Source of the DNA: an uncultured Gammaproteobacteria bacterium
Lineage (GTDB): Bacteria > Pseudomonadota > Gammaproteobacteria > GCA-002705445 > GCA-002716945
DNA length: 53,450 nucleotides
Direction of reading: 5' to 3'
Assembly: GCA_902535975.1 (NCBI GenBank)
Contig: CACAVP010000006.1
Location: forward strand, 1 to 53,450
Numbering within the stretch: the stretch's first letter is position 1; each line of letters starts with the position of its first letter. A program made the translations under genes and the position numbers. The notes below the pieces were generated by a model. That model saw nothing but the letters and a program-made list of their open reading frames with translations, was not told the DNA's origin and made no database searches. This document shows positions 17,885 through 25,487 of this stretch, piece by piece.

Positions 17885-18766
17885 CTATGCCCTGGGATGA
17901 CTATTTTTATAAACTCTATTTAAATGCTCAAAATCCATGTTAGTGTAAATCTGTGTCGTGCTGATATCCTCATGCCCTAAAAATTCTTGGACTGCCCTCA
18001 AATCTCCAGATGCCTCTAAAAGATGTGTAGCACAACTATGTCTTAATGTATGGGGTGATATCTTACAATTCAAGCCTTGTTTCTTAACCCAGAAGTTAAT
18101 CCTATTCTGAATTGATCTGTTAGACAGCCTAGTGCCAAATTTATTTATGAATAGAGCGTTATCCACTGGACGGAGATTACATCTTGCGCTGGTCCAATCT
18201 GATAGTGCCTCAGAGGCCTTCGCTCCCAGTGGCAGGATTCTTTCCTTCTTTCCTTTGCCTATAACTTTGACGCATTTGGACTCAATATCTACAGAATCAG
18301 TATTTAAACTTGAGAGCTCGCTCAGTCTCAACGCAGAGCTGTACATTACCTCTATTATTGCTCTATCCCTTTTCGAAACACTGCTTGATGCATCAATGTT
18401 ACAAAGAGTGTCTACGTCTCTAATTGATAAGATATTTGGTAATTTTTTTGATAATTTTGGTGTTTTGATGTCGATAATTGGACTAATAGAAATTACAGAT
18501 GTCTTAAGAAGAAATAAAAAATATGATCTTAATGTAGATGCTTTTCTTGCAAGCGATGAAGGAGATAGCCCTAGGCTATTCAATTTCATAAAAAAAGATT
18601 CGATGTGAAGTCTTTCTGCAGTATGTAAATCTTGATTTTTACTATGTAAAAATTCTTTAAATTGCTTTAGATCAATCTGATAGTTTTTGAGGGTGTCATT
18701 TGTATATAGTTTTTCGTTTTTCAAGTAATCTAGAAAATCACTTAAATATGAATCTGTTTTACTCAA
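17885..18766 (-). CDS. xerC: site-specific tyrosine recombinase XerC
   Basis: XerC acts with XerD at dif to resolve chromosome dimers. The N-terminal SAM-like core-binding domain (about 1-95) is followed by the catalytic domain. The conserved residues are seen in [13 protein letters not shown] (arginine), [13 protein letters not shown] (histidine and arginine), [16 protein letters not shown] (histidine and the tyrosine nucleophile). I choose the TTG at 18766 (293 residues, family-like length) because GAGAGGGAG precedes it and because it overlaps the dapF stop. An ATG at 18781 is the alternative. Position after dapF is Pseudomonas-like, although the usual DUF484 gene between them is missing. 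Confidence 0.95.
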   Translation of the reverse strand: MSKTDSYLSDFLDYLKNEKLYTNDTLKNYQIDLKQFKEFLHSKNQDLHTAERLHIESFFMKLNSLGLSPSSLARKASTLRSYFLFLLKTSVISISPIIDIKTPKLSKKLPNILSIRDVDTLCNIDASSSVSKRDRAIIEVMYSSALRLSELSSLNTDSVDIESKCVKVIGKGKKERILPLGAKASEALSDWTSARCNLRPVDNALFINKFGTRLSNRSIQNRINFWVKKQGLNCKISPHTLRHSCATHLLEASGDLRAVQEFLGHEDISTTQIYTNMDFEHLNRVYKNSHPRA

Positions 18767-19616
18767 GTGCTCCCTCTCCATCAAAACTACTTGGACCAAT
18801 TAACATAAATTCATCTGGGTTATAAGTCTTCTTAATATCCAATATACCGCCTTTCTGCTTCACTCTAATCATAGACCGAGTAACTCTTGATTCATGACTT
18901 AATTCATAGAGTTTAAACATACATATAGCTGCTGCTGTGGCTCCGCTCCCACACGAATCAGTATATCCGGCGCCTCTCTCATTAACCATAATATCTAAGA
19001 TTGTTTTATCATCTGACATAAAATCAGCAGCATTTTTTATAAATCCAATATTCATTATGCCGTTGTAAATTTCATTAATTATTTCACTTATTCGCTGCTT
19101 ATATTTTATAGACTCTGGTGAAAAAACTACGCAGTGATCATTTCCAATCGATAGAGGTATGAATGAAAACTTCAAGTCACTATCTAATTCGTCCAGCGTG
19201 ACTACTAAACCCTCCTTTTCAATCGAGTATTTACTTTCATTTAGTCGGCCAATTTTATCTACATATATAGGACTGCCCATGTTTACCGAAATTAACTCTT
19301 TATCGCACTCTGCCTGATAAACCTGATCACAAACAACGAGCCTTGCTCTCGTTAAATTATACTTTTTATTAAGATATAACATTGTTGCTCGAAGACCGTT
19401 GCCGCATTGACATGCTTTTGTCCCGTCCTGATTAAAAACATCACAAACTATGTTCTCTATATTTGATGTATTAATAATAAAGAACTGATCACATCCGATT
19501 ACGTCTCTTTTTGAGTAATATTTAATTTGATCAACAGACAATGAAGGTTTAGTCCCATCGTTCTCTACCAGTATAAAATCATTACCATGGCTATTAAGTT
19601 TTGAATATGGAATCAT
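18759..19616 (-). CDS. dapF: diaminopimelate epimerase
   Basis: DapF converts LL- to meso-diaminopimelate for lysine and peptidoglycan. KLNSHGNDFILVEN starts the protein, the two catalytic cysteines lie in ACQCGNGLRAT and TDSCGSGATAAA, and NERGAG retains the glutamate-arginine pair that contacts substrate. One deviation is visible: the usual GET before the second active-site cysteine reads GYT, so a well-conserved glutamate is a tyrosine. Since both cysteines and the ER pair remain, I expect activity. The length of 285 is normal. The 3' end overlaps xerC; the start overlaps the methyltransferase stop (ATGA-type). Confidence 0.95.
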   Translation of the reverse strand: MIPYSKLNSHGNDFILVENDGTKPSLSVDQIKYYSKRDVIGCDQFFIINTSNIENIVCDVFNQDGTKACQCGNGLRATMLYLNKKYNLTRARLVVCDQVYQAECDKELISVNMGSPIYVDKIGRLNESKYSIEKEGLVVTLDELDSDLKFSFIPLSIGNDHCVVFSPESIKYKQRISEIINEIYNGIMNIGFIKNAADFMSDDKTILDIMVNERGAGYTDSCGSGATAAAICMFKLYELSHESRVTRSMIRVKQKGGILDIKKTYNPDEFMLIGPSSFDGEGALE

Positions 19617-20272
19617 TTTTTTATTTCTATAGTAACAAAAAAATGACGATCTGATATAGCTTTTACAGAAGATGATATGTTAGGAAAAGAGGAGAGTTGA
19701 TTCTCAACTTCAACAGGTGTGTAAGCGGCTCTAAGAGAATTTTCAAAATCTGCAAGTAAAACTGGATTATTACCTCCGTATTTATCTATGACAGTTAAAA
19801 GATCATGCTCATTAGAAGGTCGAAATAAATCCATCAACACAATATACCCCTGTTTTCGGACTAAACTGAATGACTTTTCCCAAAACTGTTTTGGAGATTT
19901 GACATGGTGCAGAACACTGTTGCTGATAAGAATGTCAAAATTTTTCTCCACAAGATGTGTATCCTCATACCTTCTTTGAATAATTTTAATATCGTCAATA
20001 TTATTGGCAATCATCTTTTTTGAGAGTTCATCAAGCATCGCTGAGGATCCGTCCAGAACTGTAATTTTACTTTTAGTCTTCTTATATATTTCGATTGGTA
20101 TTTCGCCATCACCACAACCAACATCTAAGATCTTTGTTTCATCTGTTATTGAGCAAAACTCAAATAGTTTTTCTAAAAATAATTCATTTGAACTTGAAAA
20201 ATCAGCATTTGCATAGGCATATGCTTGTTCTTTTTTTTCCATCAAATCTGGTTCAGGGACTCGCTTCAACAA
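19613..20272 (-). CDS. class I SAM-dependent methyltransferase, substrate unknown
   Basis: This 219-residue methyltransferase has motif I ILDVGCGDGEIPIEIYK near residue 47, the acidic residue of motif II in ITVLDGSSAML, and motif post-II NFDILISNSVLHHVKSPKQF. The N-terminal text PEPDLMEKKEQAYAYANADF resembles a family of small proteobacterial and cyanobacterial methyltransferases whose substrate is unknown. It is sandwiched between lysA and dapF and overlaps both by a few bases. This is not a usual place for such a gene, so it is likely a lineage-specific insertion into the lysine operon. Confidence 0.82.
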   Translation of the reverse strand: MLKRVPEPDLMEKKEQAYAYANADFSSSNELFLEKLFEFCSITDETKILDVGCGDGEIPIEIYKKTKSKITVLDGSSAMLDELSKKMIANNIDDIKIIQRRYEDTHLVEKNFDILISNSVLHHVKSPKQFWEKSFSLVRKQGYIVLMDLFRPSNEHDLLTVIDKYGGNNPVLLADFENSLRAAYTPVEVENQLSSFPNISSSVKAISDRHFFVTIEIKK

Positions 20273-21501
20273 CTTTCGTTTTCAATGATTTGATCAAGTG
20301 TGTCTGCACTTCTAATGAGTTTGATTTCACTATTAGAGATCATATATTCTGCTGGTCTTGGTCTAGTATTATAATTAGATGATAATACAGAACCATACGC
20401 TCCCACGTCTTGAATAACAAGTAAGTCACCTGATTTGCAATTAAGTTTTCTCTCTTTGCCTATAAAGTCACTACTCTCACAAACGGGCCCTACGACATCG
20501 TAAACTTTGTTTGGCATCTCGCTTTTTCTTGTTGGTGTGATCTCATGGTATGCTCCGTATAGTGGAGGGCGCATAAGTTCGGACATGCTTGCATCTATGA
20601 TTAAAAAATTTTTTGCACTCGACTCTTTAACATATTGAACCTGACTGACTAATATTCCACAGTCGCCCACGATAGATCGCCCTGGTTCGAAAATAATATT
20701 TAAATCTAAATCTGAAAGAGAGTTAATAATAGTTTTTACATACTCAGATTTGTCTACTAGTTTTTCGCCTTTATAACTGATTCCTAAACCTCCACCAACA
20801 TCTATGTGACTAAGTTTTATATCAATTGTATCAAGCTTTTGTATTAGCTTTTTGACAGATGCGATTGAATCTAGGTATGGTTCTATTGACATTATTTGTG
20901 ATCCAATATGAAAATCAATCCCAACTATATTAATGGAATCAAGTTGTTTTGCTTTTTTATAAATTTCAAATGCATCCTCATAGGCAATTCCAAATTTGTT
21001 CTCACGCATACCTGTTGAGATGTATGGGTGTGTTTTAACCTTAACGTCGGGATTAATTCTTATAGATATGTCTGCTTTTAGTTTCATGAGGGATGCCTGA
21101 GAGTTAATGGCAAATAGCTCCTCTTCAGATTCAACATTGAAACATAGAATCTTATTATTCAGAGCATATGCAATTTCCTCTTTTGTTTTTCCTACTCCTG
21201 AGTAAACTATTCGTTTTGGATTAGCCCCTGCTTTTATTGCACGGTGGAGTTCACCTTTTGATACAACATCAAACCCCATGCCTTGAGATGCAATTAACTT
21301 TAAAAGCGATAAATTAGAATTGGCTTTTACAGAATAACAAAATAATGTTTTTTGAGAGGCGTCGGATATGTAATCTTTAATGTTTTTCTTTATTGAGTCC
21401 TCTGAATATATATAAAACGGGGTTTTAATATTCTTCGCAATATCTTCAATCGCTATGCCATCAAAAAAAAGATTATCGTTTTTGTATTCTAGACTTTTCA
21501 A
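20266..21501 (-). CDS. lysA: diaminopimelate decarboxylase
   Basis: LysA is the PLP enzyme for the last step of lysine synthesis, decarboxylating meso-diaminopimelate. The alanine-racemase-like barrel shows the PLP lysine in LFCYSVKANSNL, then FDVVSKGEL, FGIAYEDAF, HIGSQIM, the phosphate-binding HIDVGGGLGISYKG and EPGRSIVGDCG. The C-terminal half contains the catalytic cysteine in VVGPVCESSDF and YNTRPRPAEYM. The length of 411 is normal. It starts 2 bases after lptM and overlaps the methyltransferase by 7 bases. Confidence 0.97.
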   Translation of the reverse strand: MKSLEYKNDNLFFDGIAIEDIAKNIKTPFYIYSEDSIKKNIKDYISDASQKTLFCYSVKANSNLSLLKLIASQGMGFDVVSKGELHRAIKAGANPKRIVYSGVGKTKEEIAYALNNKILCFNVESEEELFAINSQASLMKLKADISIRINPDVKVKTHPYISTGMRENKFGIAYEDAFEIYKKAKQLDSINIVGIDFHIGSQIMSIEPYLDSIASVKKLIQKLDTIDIKLSHIDVGGGLGISYKGEKLVDKSEYVKTIINSLSDLDLNIIFEPGRSIVGDCGILVSQVQYVKESSAKNFLIIDASMSELMRPPLYGAYHEITPTRKSEMPNKVYDVVGPVCESSDFIGKERKLNCKSGDLLVIQDVGAYGSVLSSNYNTRPRPAEYMISNSEIKLIRSADTLDQIIENESC

Positions 21502-21503
21502 AG

Positions 21504-21626
21504 TTAATTACTAATTGAAATGATATTTTCCAGAGGAGAGAGTGGGCCTTTGTTGCCACAACCATAAATAAGCATCAGAGATGTAGACAAGACTATGAGT
21601 AAAATAAATTTTTTATATGTATTCAT
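21504..21626 (-). CDS. lptM: LptM (YifL/LppL) small lipoprotein
   Basis: This 40-residue lipoprotein precursor was found by reading the gap upstream of lysA. It has a short basic start (MNTYKKF), a hydrophobic stretch, and a lipobox ending LIYGC, followed by GNKGPLSPLE. The GCGxKGPL text is the hallmark of LptM/YifL, the outer-membrane lipoprotein that helps maturation of the LptD lipopolysaccharide translocon. lptM-lysA-dapF is a conserved order in Pseudomonas and relatives. There is no ribosome binding site before the ATG, and a TATAAT box lies only 12 bases upstream, so the mRNA leader must be very short. Confidence 0.88.
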   Translation of the reverse strand: MNTYKKFILLIVLSTSLMLIYGCGNKGPLSPLENIISISN

Positions 21627-21638
21627 ATGACTAGTTAT

Positions 21639-21667
21639 ATTATAGTCTAATTCATGCTGACATATAA
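21639..21667 (-). promoter_or_regulatory. candidate promoter for lptM-lysA operon
   Basis: On the - strand a perfect TATAAT (21639-21644) is preceded after 17 bases by TTATAT (21662-21667), a weak -35. Transcription would begin about 6 bases before the lptM start codon. This is the only clear promoter-like sequence in the 57 bases between lptM and the divergent esterase gene. Confidence 0.45.
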
Positions 21668-21683
21668 CGGAGTTTTGTGATAA

Positions 21684-22304
21684 ATGAACCTAGATGTAAT
21701 TACTGTAGGTGAGAAAAGTACTGCAGACATCGTACTTATTTGGTTCCATGGGTATGGTGCAAATAACTGGGGATTTGAGCCATTTATTAAGCTTTTAAAC
21801 CTAAACCTAGATGGAAGGTTACATGTAGTCATGCCAAATGCTCCTATAGATAATGGTAAAAGGTCTTGGTATCCACTACCAACAACAGATAATGGTTCTG
21901 TAGTCGAAGATGATGAGGGCATAAAGAACTCAAAAAATATTTTAGCTGGTGCGCTTCATGAACATATACATAAGGATAAGAGATTGTATTTAGGTGGTTT
22001 CTCACAAGGTGCTGCTCTTTCTTTATCAATGGGACTAAATAATGATGTGAGGGCTGATGGAATAATTGCAATATCAGGATATGTTCCGTCAGCCTCAAAA
22101 ATTAATATTGTGGATCATAATAAAGATATTTATCTCGCACACGGAAAAAATGATACGACTATTACTGTTGAGACTCACAAAAAGTCAGTAAGTTTTTTAG
22201 AAAAGAATAAACTTTCTTATACGGAGTTTTTAGATGATTGTGGACATACTATAAGCAAAGCTATGATCAGCAGCTTGAGTAAATGGATGTATGACAGGCT
22301 TTAA
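21684..22304 (+). CDS. alpha/beta-hydrolase carboxylesterase (phospholipase/carboxylesterase family)
   Basis: This 206-residue serine hydrolase belongs to the small carboxylesterase / acyl-protein-thioesterase-like family. WFHGYGANNWGFEPF provides the oxyanion hole, LGGFSQGAALSLSMGL has the nucleophile serine in GFSQG, the aspartate is in AHGKNDTTI, and the histidine is in DDCGHTIS. There is no signal peptide, so it should be cytoplasmic; its natural ester substrate is unknown. GGAG lies 13 bases before the ATG. It is divergent from lptM and ends inside a hairpin shared with the convergent 118-residue gene. Confidence 0.88.
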   Translation: MNLDVITVGEKSTADIVLIWFHGYGANNWGFEPFIKLLNLNLDGRLHVVMPNAPIDNGKRSWYPLPTTDNGSVVEDDEGIKNSKNILAGALHEHIHKDKRLYLGGFSQGAALSLSMGLNNDVRADGIIAISGYVPSASKINIVDHNKDIYLAHGKNDTTITVETHKKSVSFLEKNKLSYTEFLDDCGHTISKAMISSLSKWMYDRL

Positions 22305-22328
22305 AGGGCAGATTGACTGCCCTTTAAA
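22300..22328. terminator. bidirectional terminator hairpin between convergent genes
   Basis: A perfect 12-base inverted repeat, TTTAAAGGGCAG and CTGCCCTTTAAA, flanks a 5-base loop (ATTGA). It contains the esterase stop codon and ends 8 bases before the end of the convergent 118-residue gene. The GC centre and A/T-rich outer parts give a U tract in both directions, as expected for a two-way intrinsic terminator. It is the strongest hairpin I found in the window. Confidence 0.8.
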
Positions 22329-22336
22329 TTAACACG

Positions 22337-22693
22337 TTAGTCGCGATGCCTTTGCGCAGCAGCCATTGCAGTTTCACTTCCGTATTTCTCATTGATTTTT
22401 TCAACTGATTCAAAGTGGTCTGCTCGTCTGTGTGTAAGGCACATACCTTTTTTGTCAACGCCCCAAAGTGCATAGGCGATGAAGGTTTTGAGATGTTCTG
22501 GCGTCTGATCCATATGCGGAATTCCAAAACGAATCAACAGGTTATTTCTGTCGGCTCCGCTTGCTTTTTGTTCCTTCATAATTCTTTGGACCTCTACCTG
22601 AAGGTCTTTTACATCATCGCCATTCCATGAACCTACTTTGGTTCCATCTGGCAATATGATGTCATCTCCTTGTGGTACTGGATGATCTGGCAT
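22337..22693 (-). CDS. conserved-looking hypothetical protein (118 residues), strong expression signals
   Basis: I do not recognise this protein. It is soluble and hydrophilic, without signal peptide or membrane segment. It begins MPDHPVPQGDDIILPDG and contains DDVKDLQVEVQRIMKEQK, a likely helix, then IRFGIPHMDQTPEHLKTFI and THRRADHF with several histidines, and ends MAAAQRHRD. Unlike most genes here it stands alone with its own TTGTTA-17-TAATAT promoter, an AGGAGG ribosome binding site 6 bases before the ATG, and a perfect terminator. These signals suggest a monocistronic, abundantly made protein. Histidine and acidic residues could bind metal, but this is only a guess. Confidence 0.8.
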   Translation of the reverse strand: MPDHPVPQGDDIILPDGTKVGSWNGDDVKDLQVEVQRIMKEQKASGADRNNLLIRFGIPHMDQTPEHLKTFIAYALWGVDKKGMCLTHRRADHFESVEKINEKYGSETAMAAAQRHRD

Positions 22694-22730
22694 TTTACTC
22701 CTCCTGTAAATTTACCCTATTAGACTTGAT

Positions 22731-22759
22731 ATATTACAAAATTCGAAAGATACTAACAA
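22731..22759 (-). promoter_or_regulatory. sigma-70-like promoter of the 118-residue gene
   Basis: On the - strand TTGTTA (22754-22759) and TAATAT (22731-22736) are separated by exactly 17 bases. The predicted leader is about 30 bases and includes a full AGGAGG ribosome binding site just before the ATG at 22693. Confidence 0.55.
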
Positions 22760-22762
22760 GCA

Positions 22763-23125
22763 CTATTGGCATGGAAAGGCTTGCATGTAACCATTTCTCA
22801 AAGCTAAACCCAAAAGCTGCTCGTTCTCATACTTTTTAAAAAAACCCGGCTTTGTACTGATAGTTTTAGCTATCATCTCTCTGAGCATTTCTGCTGGTAG
22901 CTGAACGTTCCCAGGTTTACAGTACAGCTGAATATTATGTTTCCGATAATAGTATTCTGACGCCCACTCCAATCCACTTTCAAGCCCATATACATAAGAA
23001 TCATAGGATTCAGGGTTATTGATATACTCCTTAATTGTGGGAATACTATCTGAGGAATTGACATTCAGGCTGATAAATAATGGCAGTGCAGCGAATATGT
23101 AAAACAGATTCTTATTTATACCCAT
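22763..23125 (-). CDS. secreted Rap1a/Tai-like domain protein
   Basis: This 120-residue precursor has a typical signal peptide (basic MGINKN, hydrophobic FYIFAALPLFISL, cleavage probably near SLNVNSSDS). The mature part has the layout of the Rap1a/Tai family: a GLESGLEWASEYYYRKHN helix, YCKPGNVQLPAEMLREMIA, and the end ALRNGYMQAFPCQ, with two cysteines positioned to form the family's disulfide. Some members are immunity proteins against type VI amidases, but most chromosomal copies have no known role. There is no effector gene nearby. The start overlaps the argH stop by 14 bases, so it is probably read from the argH transcript. Confidence 0.65.
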   Translation of the reverse strand: MGINKNLFYIFAALPLFISLNVNSSDSIPTIKEYINNPESYDSYVYGLESGLEWASEYYYRKHNIQLYCKPGNVQLPAEMLREMIAKTISTKPGFFKKYENEQLLGLALRNGYMQAFPCQ

Positions 23126-24503
23126 TTTTCTCTAGAGAGGATAAGATTTTTTTTGCAGATTTTTTGACATTAAGTGGTGATGTCGATCCTGAAGCTATTT
23201 TTTTATGTATTGACTTTTCTATGTTGATTGCAGAGTAAACATCATCTCCTATAATTTTTGAGAACTTATTAAAATCTTTTAGAGGCAAATCATCTAGGGT
23301 AGTATTCTTCAATTCTGCATGTCTTACTATTTTTCCAACTATCTCATGTGAATCTCTGAATGGTGTGCCTTTCATTGTCAAATAATCGGCGAGATCAGTG
23401 GCATTTGAATAACCTTGTTTAGAAAAGCTCAAAGCTCTTTTTTGATTAACTGTTAATGTTAAAATTAATCTCGGCATTAAGTTCAAACATGACAGAACCT
23501 CTGATATAGATTCTATTATAATGCCTTTGTCCTCTTGCATGTCTCTGTTATATGTTAGAGGTAGTCCTTTCATTAGTACAAGAAGCGAAGTCAGGGCCCC
23601 TATAGCAGATCCGCATTTGCCCCTTATTAATTCTGGGACATCCGGGTTTTTCTTTTGAGGCATAATCGATGACCCTGTACAAAATGCTTCGTCGATATCC
23701 ACAAGCTTGATGTGTGTGTTCATCCAGTAAATTAGCTCCTCAGACATTCTCGATAAATGCATCATAACCATAGAGCAAGAGTAAGCAAAATCACAGACAA
23801 AGTCTCTGTCACTAACTGCATCCATGGAGTTTGCTGATATTGTTTTAAAACCAAGTTTCTTTGCAACCGACTTCCTATCTATGGGATAAGGTGTCCCAGA
23901 AAGTGCAGCACTCCCAAGTGGCATCACATTGATAATTTCTCTCACGCTATCAAGTCTCTGCTCGTCCCTTTGTAACATCTCATGCCATGCCAATAAATGA
24001 TGTCCAAAAGTAATGGGCTGTGCTAGCTGCATGTGTGTGTAACCTGGAAAGACAACAGTTGAATTATCTAGGGCTGTGATCGCTATCGCATATCTTGTGT
24101 CTTTAATTTTTTTTAATATCAAATCAACGCAATCTCGTAGATATAGTCTGAGATCAGTAGAAACAAGATCATTTCTTGATCTACCCATGTGTATTTTCTT
24201 GCCAAGATCTCCGACCTCTTTTGTGAGAGCTTGCTCAATATTCATATGGACATCCTCTAGATTGATTGATAGAGAAAGCTTTCCATCATTATATTTTTTT
24301 TGAATCGTTTGAAGGCCTTTGCATATTTTATTCGATTCTGATTTCGTAATAATCTTACATTCACAAAGCATTTGTGCATGTGCCATACAAACTTTAATAT
24401 CAGAATCAAACAATAGATGGTCGACACTAACGCTTTCAGAAAATTCGAGCACCTCTTTATCGAGGCTTTTCTTAAATCTGCCTGACCATGTCGCGTTTTT
24501 CAC
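23112..24503 (-). CDS. argH: argininosuccinate lyase
   Basis: ArgH splits argininosuccinate into arginine and fumarate, the last step of arginine synthesis. The superfamily signature is seen as TGSSIMPQKKNPDVPELIRGK near residue 275, with the catalytic serine in the flexible loop. The N-terminal MWSGRF-type start reads ATWSGRFKK, and GYTHMQLAQPITFGHH contains the other active-site histidine region. The length of 463 is normal. The start is GTG 24503, preceded by AGAGGA. It is divergent from hemC; in Pseudomonas algR lies between argH and hemC, and it is missing here. Confidence 0.97.
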   Translation of the reverse strand: MKNATWSGRFKKSLDKEVLEFSESVSVDHLLFDSDIKVCMAHAQMLCECKIITKSESNKICKGLQTIQKKYNDGKLSLSINLEDVHMNIEQALTKEVGDLGKKIHMGRSRNDLVSTDLRLYLRDCVDLILKKIKDTRYAIAITALDNSTVVFPGYTHMQLAQPITFGHHLLAWHEMLQRDEQRLDSVREIINVMPLGSAALSGTPYPIDRKSVAKKLGFKTISANSMDAVSDRDFVCDFAYSCSMVMMHLSRMSEELIYWMNTHIKLVDIDEAFCTGSSIMPQKKNPDVPELIRGKCGSAIGALTSLLVLMKGLPLTYNRDMQEDKGIIIESISEVLSCLNLMPRLILTLTVNQKRALSFSKQGYSNATDLADYLTMKGTPFRDSHEIVGKIVRHAELKNTTLDDLPLKDFNKFSKIIGDDVYSAINIEKSIHKKIASGSTSPLNVKKSAKKILSSLEKNGYK

Positions 24504-24520
24504 AATATTCCTCTAGAAAT

Positions 24521-24570
24521 TTTAATATCTTTCTTAATGCCAGTATACTATATGTGAATTTCTGGTAATA
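24521..24570. promoter_or_regulatory. divergent promoter region argH / hemC with shared palindromic -10
   Basis: The sequence AGTATACT at 24542-24549 reads as TATACT on both strands. For hemC it is preceded after 17 bases by TTTAAT (24521-24526), giving a leader of about 20 bases. For argH the same palindrome would serve in reverse, with only a weak -35 (24565-24570). The two directions may therefore compete for one site. Confidence 0.4.
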
Positions 24571-24575
24571 CAACT

Positions 24576-25487
24576 ATGCAAGATAATATAAAACTAGCTA
24601 CCCGTGAAAGTCCCCTGGCGCTACGACAGGCAAATATAGTTAAAGAGTATTTACTAGACAATAATGTCTTCAATAAAATAGATATTGTTGCCATGTCTAC
24701 CAGCGGTGATAGAGCTAATAATGAGACCTTTAAAAGAAACGGGGGCAAAGGCTTATTTCTTAAAGAACTAGAAAATGCTCTTGTTGAGGGTAAGGCCCAT
24801 ATTGCAGTGCATTCTATGAAAGATGTACCCGCTAGAGTAAATGATGGATTTTTAATATCCAGTATTATGGAGAGAGAGGATCCCTGTGACGTGTTCATAT
24901 CAAATTCTTATAAAAGTATAGAGGAGATATCAATTGGAACGATAGGCTCATCCAGTCCGCGCAGACAAGCAATGATAAAGAGTTTAGGAAAAAATATAAA
25001 CGTCGTTGAGATGAGAGGTAACATCAACACCAGACTAAAAAAGCTTAAAAACTCAAATATAGATGGAATCATATTGGCTAAAGCTGGGCTTCGTAGGATG
25101 GAGATGGATAGCCTAATAACACAGAATCTCAGTGTCGAGTCATTTGTACCCTCGCCAGGACAAGGTGTATTGTGTATAGAATGTTTAAGTCAACACAGCG
25201 AGATTATGAGTAAGATTAAGAAGATAGTACATCTAAATACAGAAATATGTGTTTCGGCTGAGAGAATATTTGCTGCAGAGATGGATGGGGATTGCATGTC
25301 ACCAATAGGTGCTCATGCGACAATCCAAAAAGATTTAATTTCTATTACTGGATATGTTGCCACAGCTGATGGTACAAGATTTATCAGAAATAAAATTGAA
25401 GGTAATAAGAACAGCTATAAGGAGCTGTCAATAAAACTCTCAAATTTATTCATTAAAATGGGCTCTAAAGGTATGCTGAAATGTTAG
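24576..25487 (+). CDS. hemC: porphobilinogen deaminase (hydroxymethylbilane synthase)
   Basis: HemC polymerises four porphobilinogens to hydroxymethylbilane in tetrapyrrole synthesis. It begins KLATRESPLALRQANIV and shows AMSTSGDR, GKGLFLKELENAL, HSMKDVPA with the catalytic aspartate, IGSSSPRRQA, EMRGNINTRLKKL and the dipyrromethane cofactor cysteine in DGDCMSPIGAHA. The length of 303 is normal. It overlaps hemD by 7 bases. With cytochrome c maturation genes in the same window, it fits an aerobic, haem-making cell. Confidence 0.97.
   Translation: MQDNIKLATRESPLALRQANIVKEYLLDNNVFNKIDIVAMSTSGDRANNETFKRNGGKGLFLKELENALVEGKAHIAVHSMKDVPARVNDGFLISSIMEREDPCDVFISNSYKSIEEISIGTIGSSSPRRQAMIKSLGKNINVVEMRGNINTRLKKLKNSNIDGIILAKAGLRRMEMDSLITQNLSVESFVPSPGQGVLCIECLSQHSEIMSKIKKIVHLNTEICVSAERIFAAEMDGDCMSPIGAHATIQKDLISITGYVATADGTRFIRNKIEGNKNSYKELSIKLSNLFIKMGSKGMLKC

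Noticed and set aside
18162-18170. TTATCCACT-like near DnaA box in xerC and TTATCCACG in recG
   Set aside because: They are imperfect, coding, and far from dnaA; chance matches.
22324-22527. 67-residue frame on the - strand overlapping the 118-residue unknown gene
   Set aside because: The 118-residue frame has the promoter and ribosome binding site; this one is an out-of-frame shadow within it.
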